64,000 nt of DNA from Annulohypoxylon bovei var. microspora (Eukaryota; Ascomycota; Sordariomycetes; Xylariales; Hypoxylaceae), in contig MU405259.1 in assembly GCA_022836615.1 (NCBI GenBank), positions 186,001 through 250,000 on the forward strand. Direction: 5' to 3'. The position numbers were made by a program, and so were the translations under genes. This document shows positions 56,749 to 64,000 of this stretch, piece by piece. The notes beneath the pieces were generated by a model that was given only the letters and a program-made list of their open reading frames with translations, was not told where the DNA came from and searched no databases. The number at the start of each line of letters is the position of its first letter. Position 1 is the first letter of the stretch.

Positions 56749-58714
56749 TCATGCTTCTACATCTACGCTCATCCGTCGAGTCTCCATCGCTTCATGCGAT
56801 ACCCAATGATCCTCAACTCCGGTGGCCGTCTTATCGGCATCGTCTATAACACTTTCCTGGCCAATCATGCCCAATCTCCTCTTAGATGTCATCTTCTCGT
56901 TCAATTCTTTAGTGACGGCGTCTACGTCGACGTTGAGATACTCTCTCAAATATTTCCCTACATCGGTGTTCTCCACATTACCCCGAATAGCATCCGTCCC
57001 GGGACCACCGGAGCTATAGATATTGACATCCACGGCCGAGTGACCGTGGGTGCTCCAGCCGATCTGCGCGCGAACGCTGATCATGTTTGCAAATATATAC
57101 TGAGCCTGGTCAGGTCTGGAGGCTAATGATGTGAGCTCTTCGTCGGAGGCGTCGTGAATACCAAGACCGGGGATGACGAGCTCTTCATTAATGTACTTCT
57201 TCAGCTGGTCGACCGAATCGTCAGAGGTCTTTGACACGTGACTGTGGAGGCGATGAGCAAGATATTCCGAAGAGGACGAGGCATTCGCTAATACGGCTGG
57301 ATACCATAAGTATTGAGGGTAGTTGACGTTGACCTCTGAAGATAGTAGTTAGCAAATATCCTAACGACCGTTGGGAAAGTCGACTTACGTCGCGCCACCG
57401 CCAACCCTCCCGTTTCGTGATCGCTAGTAGCGACTAGAACCCCCGGGGTATTGCTTTCCTCCAGAAAGTCTATCACGGCTTTGAAAGTCTGATCATACTC
57501 AAGGACCTCTCGGACTTGCGCTGCCGGATCGTTCCCATGTCCGGCATGATCAATCCTGCTACCCTCGATCATCAAGAAGAATCCTTGGTCGCTGCCCTCG
57601 GTAGCCTTTTCAAGTGCTCTCAAAGCCGTCTTGGCCATCTCACTAAGACTTGGATAAATGTCGTTCATGTTTCGTCTATCGAGTTCGAATGGAATATCTG
57701 TGTCGGCAAAAAGACCTAGCATAGGAAGTGGGACTTCTTTCTCGCCCTCCCAGAATTCATCAAATGCTGCCCGGTCGCTGATATAGTTCCAACCGTAATC
57801 GTTCTTTGCCATTTCCACCACGTTGATATTATCTGCGCGACACCCACCTTCGGTCTCGTTCGGCAGGAAGCGGCATCGACCACCTCCAAACATTAAATCG
57901 ACCACGCGACCAAGAGGTCCATTTCCAACCTCTTGTACTGCGACATCGTCGTTTTGTGAACGGATATCTACGTGGCTAGCGAAGCAGGCAGGCGTAGCAT
58001 CAGTGATATCCGTCGTGACAACGAGTCCGGTCTTGTATCCAGCTTTCTTGGCCGCCTCGAGCACAGTCCCGCAAGGGGTGGAATCAGGTAACATAGAAAT
58101 AGCTCCATTGTAACTCTTCATCCCGCAGCTAAAAGCTGTCGCTCCGGCTGCGGAATCAGTAACGAGAGAAGAACTGCTTCGCGTTCGGCTGCTACCCCAG
58201 AAGTGCTTGTCGAGCGTAAGGGTATCGCTATGATCGAGTCCTTCAGTATACTGCCTAAAGCTTCGAGTGAGGGATAGCGAAGCAGGGCCCATGCCGTCGG
58301 ATACCATGAAAACGAGATTACGCTTGCCGGCAGGTTTTTCGAATGCGGTTTGTTGTTGATGCGATGCCCAGACAGCGAGAACTAGAACACCGGCGGTCGC
58401 GAGAAGTGCCCATGCGAATAGAAGAGATTCCCGCAATCGGTTATGCCATGATCGGCCATGATGGGTGGCTCTAGATTGTCCGCGGAGAGCATCTTCTTCG
58501 GAATCGCTTAGCGAGTTGGAATTTGCATCGGGATCGCGACGGTCGTCGGCGAGGAGAGGTGTCGTCGCATTAGCCTGAATAACCGAAGGTATTGTCAGCT
58601 TAGTCCGTATCTACACAAGGAATAATCACATGCTCAATCCAAGCAAATATGCGACACGCCTTTTTTAGAGAGTAGAAATTCAGATATCTATCTAGTCAGC
58701 GATATACTTACCAT
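56749..58714 (-). CDS. PHO8: Vacuolar-type alkaline phosphatase, Pho8-like (591 aa)
   Basis: Three exons: 58714-58712 (only the ATG), 58574-57389, 57335-56749 (1776 nt). The start MANATTPLLADD is followed by an acidic-Ser cytosolic stretch, one membrane anchor (residues about 51-72, LLFAWALLATAGVLVLAVW), and the lumenal phosphatase. Key motifs: MVSDGMGPAS (metal Asp94), LVTDSAAGATAFSCG (nucleophile Ser142), TDITDATPACFASH, MIEGSRIDHAGHGND and SDHETGG, followed in exon 3 by STHGHSAVDV. It is a type II membrane enzyme hydrolysing phosphomonoesters in the vacuole, with Zn/Mg. The ATG-only exon is inferred from a GTAAGT donor immediately after ATG and a GCTGAC branch; a start with an extra 12 residues using the upstream TGTAG acceptor is possible. 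Confidence 0.9.
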
Positions 58715-59814
58715 ATCGATCAGGTCTCATCTGATAGTACGGCTCCAGGTGTAAAGTGGTAAGAAGAAGGTAAAGAATGAAGTTTACCTACCCGTGTCGA
58801 GATAAAGATGGTTGTGCAACTCGGAGTCAATACCGTTTAAGTTTAAAGTCCCTGAAACGGAGCTACATGCATAAGCCCCTGCAACCCTGTTCCCATGACG
58901 TTATCATGCGTAGCAATTAGGTTACATCGGGTTCCGTCTCAAGTTCAAGGTTGTATTGATATTACATAAGCTTCAATTTAATGATATTTATGGTCTTAAG
59001 AGAGGTTATATAAGTGAGAGGAGAATGTTCATTTAGCGAGTATCTCCTAAAATATAAAATAAATAAAATAAAAAGGGGGTACTCAAGTCTCAAGTCTAGG
59101 TGTACGGCCTTTGTCTTAAACTTGAAATCGCAAATAATGGAATGATTGTGAAGTACTACGTATGAATACCACATTACATTTTAAGATAATGAAAACTAGG
59201 TGGTCAGGAAGATCTTTTAGGCTTCGTTGAGAAAAGTATTGAACTTAAAGGAACATAAGTATGACATCTGAGTTCAAGCTAGGATCTACAGAAATGTTCT
59301 TCATTGATATTTTCTCCCACTCAGACTCAAACAACTCAAACAACGGGCTACAAAAAATATAATAACTGAATTAAGATACAAGGAATACATCACTATTAGG
59401 TATCCTAGGATATTTCTTAGGCTGTAAGACCGGAGGAAGCAAAACGAGTAAGGAGTAAAATACTGGACAATACCTTTCATTATGTTCTTCGTTTCTCGTC
59501 CCTTCTCGTCGAAACAATGCTGTGGTGTAATGGTTCTTTGTTTTCCGTGGTTGATTAAAGACAGTTCTTAACACTCCTTTGTAGTCGCGTGCTTTCTCGA
59601 GAACAATCGTCACAGGTCGTTTGTATGTATTATTATCCTGAAAAGTATAAGAGACCTATCCCAGTCTCACATATTGGTTAGTGGATTCACCCTTACCTAC
59701 TTTATTAAATTCCTATTCGACTTTTACACGAGCCGGCCTCATAATACGTCGATAATAGCCTGTTAATTTTCTTAATCATCTCCGAGAAATAAACACATTC
59801 CTAAACCCATTAAG
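58715..59814. promoter_or_regulatory. Divergent intergenic region between PHO8 and the LPMO gene
   Basis: 1.1 kb, AT-rich; no coding signal (the frame 59371-59613 has none). Promoters of both neighbours must lie here. Confidence 0.4.
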
Positions 59815-60990
59815 ATGTTCTTCAAAACTTCCACTGGCACGTTCATTCTGGCCTTCACAGCCGTGAATGGCCACATGATCATGCAGAACCCCAAACCATT
59901 CGGAGGCCCCGACCTCGACAATTCCCCCTTGACCTCAAGTAACTTCCCGTGCAAGCTTAAGGGCGATCCGGCGACTTTCTACAAGGCCGACGGGATTGAC
60001 AACACGGTTGCGGTAGGTGAAACCCAAACCTTGTCCTTCAAGGGTTCGGCCGTACACGGCGGCGGGTCATGTCAATTAGCGATTACTAAAGACTTGCAAC
60101 CCAGCGCGTCTACCTCTTGGCAAGTTATCCAGTCCATCGAAGGCGGCTGTCCGAGCAAATCCGGCCAAGGCGCTGACACCTACGACTGGAAGATTCCAGA
60201 GGGGGTAGCACCCGGGAAATACGTCTTTACGTGGACTTGGATCAGTAAGCTCGCAGGACAACCTGAATACTACCAAAACTGCGCCCCATTGACCGTGACC
60301 GGAGGAACGTCCAAACGTTCTTATAGTAATGAGTCCTCTGAGCTTTTTTCCCGAGATAATTCATTCCCTGAACTTTTTGTGGCCAATTTGGCAGATATTA
60401 ATTCTTGCAAGACGGAGCCGAGTACCGACCCCGAGTACCCTGACCCTGGATCGAACGTCGTTCGCCCAGGCACGAACAACAAGTTCGCGAAGGTCCAAGG
60501 AGATAACTGCGTTCCAAAGGGGGCAAAGTCATCCGGTGGATCAAGCGGAAATGTTGGCTCAAACGTCGGTAGCGGGTCAAACGACAATGGAAACTCCGGG
60601 TCGGCCCCGGCTTCGAGCAGCAGTGCCTCTCCGGCGACGAGCTCGTCGGCCGCCGCGCCCGCGCCCTCGGGATTCATTACGAGCGTTATCTCGGGGGGAA
60701 GCAGCTCGCCTGCCTCCCAGGCTTCTTCTTCCGTCGCAGCAGCTAGCTCCGCTCCGCCCCCGGCAGGATCTTCGAGCCCCGCGAACAACGGCTCATCGGG
60801 GTCGGGCTCCGCCGGAGGACTTACGGGATCTTGCACATCTGAAGGTATGTTTAACTGCATTGACGGTACGTCTTACCAACAATGTGCCTCGGGCAGTTGG
60901 TCGACCGTTATGCAGATGCCTGCGACAACTAAGTGCGCGCTTGGGCAGACAATGACTCTTTGGGGTCGAGACGAGATGAAGTCCGAGTAA
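59815..60990 (+). CDS. Secreted AA11-type lytic polysaccharide monooxygenase (391 aa)
   Basis: Single exon. Signal peptide residues 1-19 end so that the mature protein starts with His20 (HMIMQNPKPFGG), the required first ligand of the copper histidine brace. The second brace His is His81 in GSAVHGGGSCQLAIT, a motif shared with AA11 enzymes; NSPLTSSNFPCK and SIEGGCPS also fit, and YYQNC with YVFTWTW sits near the copper site. A Ser/Ala/Pro-rich linker (about 236-335) leads to a C-terminal Cys-rich module (about 340-391: CTSEGMFNCIDGTSYQQCASGSW) of the X278 type that accompanies AA11 and is thought to bind chitin. It would oxidise chitin. The AA11 class is inferred from motifs. Confidence 0.85.
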   Translation: MFFKTSTGTFILAFTAVNGHMIMQNPKPFGGPDLDNSPLTSSNFPCKLKGDPATFYKADGIDNTVAVGETQTLSFKGSAVHGGGSCQLAITKDLQPSASTSWQVIQSIEGGCPSKSGQGADTYDWKIPEGVAPGKYVFTWTWISKLAGQPEYYQNCAPLTVTGGTSKRSYSNESSELFSRDNSFPELFVANLADINSCKTEPSTDPEYPDPGSNVVRPGTNNKFAKVQGDNCVPKGAKSSGGSSGNVGSNVGSGSNDNGNSGSAPASSSSASPATSSSAAAPAPSGFITSVISGGSSSPASQASSSVAAASSAPPPAGSSSPANNGSSGSGSAGGLTGSCTSEGMFNCIDGTSYQQCASGSWSTVMQMPATTKCALGQTMTLWGRDEMKSE

Positions 60991-61236
60991 TGTAGCAACC
61001 TAGAGGGTAGGCTAAATCGTAGTTAAATAATTGACATGAATCTCAAAGTATCTATTGCATTCCATATATATTCTCTATAGGCAGTACACGTGTTATGTTG
61101 TTATATGTCTGAATAGTTGTAACATACCGTGCTGGGACGTCTTTGATCTTGGTTGCTAGGTATGTATTGCGACATCGCTTTCCGAGCTTGTGACTTGACG
61201 TCTATAATAACATCATATCTTCTCTTATTTTATCTT
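60991..61236. other. Convergent intergenic region
   Basis: 246 bp between LPMO and PKS 3' ends; nothing noted. Confidence 0.4.
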
Positions 61237-64000
61237 CTAGGTACTCATCTTGGCCTCCATTTCAAGAACTACCCTGTTGTTAAGACTTGCCAATGTTACG
61301 TCCTTGCTTAACAACTTTAAAAATGGTAGATCGATTTGGAATACCTTAAAGAACCACGATCTAAATTCGGCTGCAATCATGCTGTCCATACCATAAGTTA
61401 AGAGTGGCTTCAAAATGTCCACCCTGTCCGGTGGCAACAACACTAAGTTGCTGAACTTCTTTATGATATGTTGCATTGTGGCTTCACTCAAATGAAGCCC
61501 ATTTTCTAGGGCGGTCATCACATCAATAGGTAGACCGCCATCGTGGGGCTGAAGTAGGCCCTGCCTGTCGTTGTCTAATAGGTGGTTGAGGATGCTTGCT
61601 CTGGGGTCATCGAGTGTAAGGTTCGGACCCTCGAATCCTTTCGCCCTGAGAGCTTGAAGCCCAGAAAGCTCTAAACCGGTGAGGATATGAGAATGAGATA
61701 GATTTCCGTGTACAGAAGGAACATCGTGGTTTCTAGAAAGTACCGTATCTACTATCTGTAACATCTCGTCTTCATCTATGGCCTGGATTCCTTTGCGAAG
61801 AAGTAGGTGCTCAATATCGGGGTTTTCGTGAAGGTATCCGACCTCGGATATCATACCGAAGCCAATGCTAGTAGCCGGCAGGCCAAGAGATTGCCGATAA
61901 CGAGCGAAGAGGTCCAGGAAACAGTTTCCAGCACAGTAGTTAGATTCTGTAGCTGTACCGACACTTCCCGAGATGGAACTAGTCATCAAGAAGAATTCCA
62001 ACTCATCGTCCTTCTGTTTGATGGCTTCGTGTAAATTCCATGTCCCCTGGACCTTAGGTCTGATAACCTTGTGCCATTCATCACTTTTCATTTTCGTGAA
62101 TAGCGCTTCCTGTGGACTCATTAGTCGGTCACTTTATAGAAACGATCCATCAACGTAAGAACTTCACTTACACTTAGCCCCATAGCCGCTTGTACAACGC
62201 CACCGATCTTGCCTTCAACAGCAGCAACGGCTCTCTCAACGTCTAATTTATTGCACACGTCCCCTCGGATGCTAATACATCGGGCCCCAGATTGTTCTAG
62301 CTCTTCGAAGAGAGCCTTCGCTGCAGGTTTTTCCGTACCCGATCGCCCCAGAAAGACAAACTTGCGTGCTCCTCGAGACACCATCCATCTCGACAAGCTT
62401 CTACCTATTCCGCCTAGACAACCGACCATAACATACGTCTTCTCAGCACTGAACGCTGTTTCGTGTCTATTTGGCCGTAGAGAAATTAAGGAGCCAGTCT
62501 TTTCGAGGCTCACCACCACCTTGCCCATTCTGTTACGCGATGCAAAATGGCGTATAGCATTGGCAGTCTGAGAGACGTCGAAGACACATAAGGGACTGAT
62601 CGCGAAAACGTCCCCGCTTCGGAATAGACTCAACACATCTGTGAGCAGGCAGGTCCATGTGCGGTGGAACTCATCGCTATTATGGTAATAAAGGTCGCTG
62701 AGGTCGAATGCCGTAAACGTGGTACTACGAAGAAAGCCGTCCATCTCCAGTCTTCCAAAATCAACGAGATCATGCTTCCCGATCTCAACAAACCGACCGA
62801 AAGCAGCACAGCATTTCCAACTTGCATACAACAGTTCTCCAGAGAGCGAGTTCAAGACAACGTCCACGCCCCTGCCATTGGTGGCAGAAAGCAGTTTCGC
62901 GTGAAAGGAGGCGTCTCTTGAGTTATATATGTTCTCTCGATTTAAATGGAAGTTGTCCACCAGGTAGCGTGCTTTTTCATCATTGGACACTGTGGCGTGA
63001 ATCTGAAGGCATGTTAGAATCGGATGTATTTACCTACTCAATGTCGTTATAGTAAAAAACGTACCTTTGCGCCCAATCGCTGGGCGATTTGAATTGCAGC
63101 AATACCGACTCCGCCTGTCGCAGAGTGAATAAGCACGGTCTCCCCCACTCGGAGCTGGGCCCTGTCACGCAACGCATACAGTGCTGTCGCAAAGGCGATC
63201 GGAAGCGTACACATAACGTCAAAACTTTCATTGCCGAGAAGCTTTTGACATGCCCAGAATGGCACGATCTCAGACGTTCGAAAATGCCCCGGTGCCATCA
63301 CTACAACACGATCACCGGGCGCTAAATCCACAACTTGGATACCAACGCGCTCAATAACCCCGCAGTATTCAAGTGTACAGGAGGCATCTTTCGTGTCCAC
63401 CTTTCCAGCAAGTGCGTAAAAGTCTTTCGCGTTTAAACCGACTGACTTGACCGAAACCTGCACCTCGTCAGAGCTTAGCTCCGCTGGTAAAGCGAATCGC
63501 TCAAAGTGGAGAGTGTCGAAATTTCCAACTTCACTAATGGTGAGCTGTGCTGGCTTGGCTCGGCCGAGGGGCGTTTCAATTAGGGACGCTCCTTGTTTCT
63601 GTCGGAATTTACTATTGAGTTCGTCGTCAGGTACGAAGCGGCTCACGTGTACGATGCCCTTACTCTGAGCAAACTCGTAGTCAACGGTGCCTGAGCGTTG
63701 ACGGAGAACCAAGACGAGGTTGGCAAAAGTACGTTCTGTGTGGAGATGGATATCATCGACGTCGAAGATATAAAATTTGGTTGATGGCTGCTCCATCATG
63801 ATGGCGCGCGAGAGACCGAATGCTAGGCCAGACTCAGGACGACAACCAGACAAGAGATCGGTGGATGTAATCCAGACCAGCTGGCTGGCATTGTCGACGA
63901 TGGTTTGGAGTTTCATGAACTCCTGGTCACTCATAACGGATAAGAATGGTTTCTCGGCCTCGAGGAACGAGAAAATCGTTGAACCCGGACCTATGCATCC
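61237..64000 (-). CDS. Highly reducing polyketide synthase, C-terminal part (ER-KR-ACP), cut by window edge
   Basis: Exons seen: 64000-63065 (open to the edge), 63002-62172, 62109-61237; both introns are phase 0 and about 62 nt. From the edge: a short end of the preceding linker/pseudo-domain; enoyl reductase with SVGLNAKDFYALAG, PGDRVVVMAPGHFRT and the NADPH loop HSATGGVGIAAIQIAQRLG; ketoreductase with GCLGGIGRSLSRWMVSRGARKFVFLGRSG, GDVCNK, SSISGSVG and the catalytic NYCAGN; and a terminal ACP with the phosphopantetheine Ser in LTYGMDSMIAAEFRSW. No thioesterase, reductase or other release domain follows, as is normal for reducing PKSs. KS, AT and DH should lie beyond the right edge. The product is not predictable. 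The KR keeps its Tyr and Asn. Confidence 0.94.

Noticed and set aside
1..64000. CRISPR arrays, rRNA, telomeric repeats, bacterial operons
   Set aside because: No spaced direct repeats, rRNA stretches or TTAGGG arrays seen; the introns show the window is eukaryotic.

Overview
The window is nuclear DNA of a filamentous ascomycete (Pezizomycotina, most likely a sordariomycete; the order is not resolvable by eye). Evidence: genes carry short introns, mostly about 35-185 nt, with GTRNGT donors, CTRAY-type branch points and YAG acceptors. The gene content is typical of such fungi: highly reducing PKS, GH3 beta-glucosidase, AA11-type LPMO, GMC oxidoreductase, DUF1996, RNase T1-type enzyme, PTR2 transporter, prephenate dehydrogenase, Rad9 and Pho8-type phosphatase. 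All gene models below were spliced by eye; every multi-exon total is a multiple of three.

Layout. 1-8 kb: a 67-residue SH3 protein (-), a 356-bp mariner-type MITE, an alpha/beta-hydrolase fused to a dual-specificity phosphatase (+), a predicted mitochondrial protein (-), and a relic of a PKS carrier domain (-). 8.5-10.2 kb: a decayed SF1 helicase (+) with two in-frame stops. 11-18.7 kb: secreted GMC oxidoreductase (-), RNase T1-family enzyme (+), PTR2 peptide transporter (-). 18.7-26.3 kb: a gene-poor stretch. 26.3-36.2 kb: an 851-residue membrane/coiled-coil protein (+), a DUF1996 secreted protein (+), a GH3 beta-glucosidase (-). 39.3-44.8 kb: MYND finger protein (-), an 866-bp foldback element, a 2EXR-like protein (-), a small Thr-rich membrane protein (-). 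45.3-53 kb: a compact housekeeping block of TYR1 (-), an RCC1-repeat protein (+), RAD9 (-) and an F-box/LRR protein (+). 53.2-64 kb: an acidic-tailed protein (-), Pho8-type alkaline phosphatase (-), AA11-type LPMO (+), and the 3' end of a reducing PKS (-) that runs off the right edge.

Functionally the window mixes housekeeping (tyrosine synthesis, DNA-damage clamp, vacuolar phosphatase) with secreted saprotrophic functions (GH3, AA11, GMC, DUF1996, RNase, peptide uptake) and secondary metabolism. Signs of genome decay include the helicase pseudogene, the PKS relic and two non-autonomous inverted-repeat elements. No CRISPR, rRNA, telomere or convincing tRNA gene was seen.
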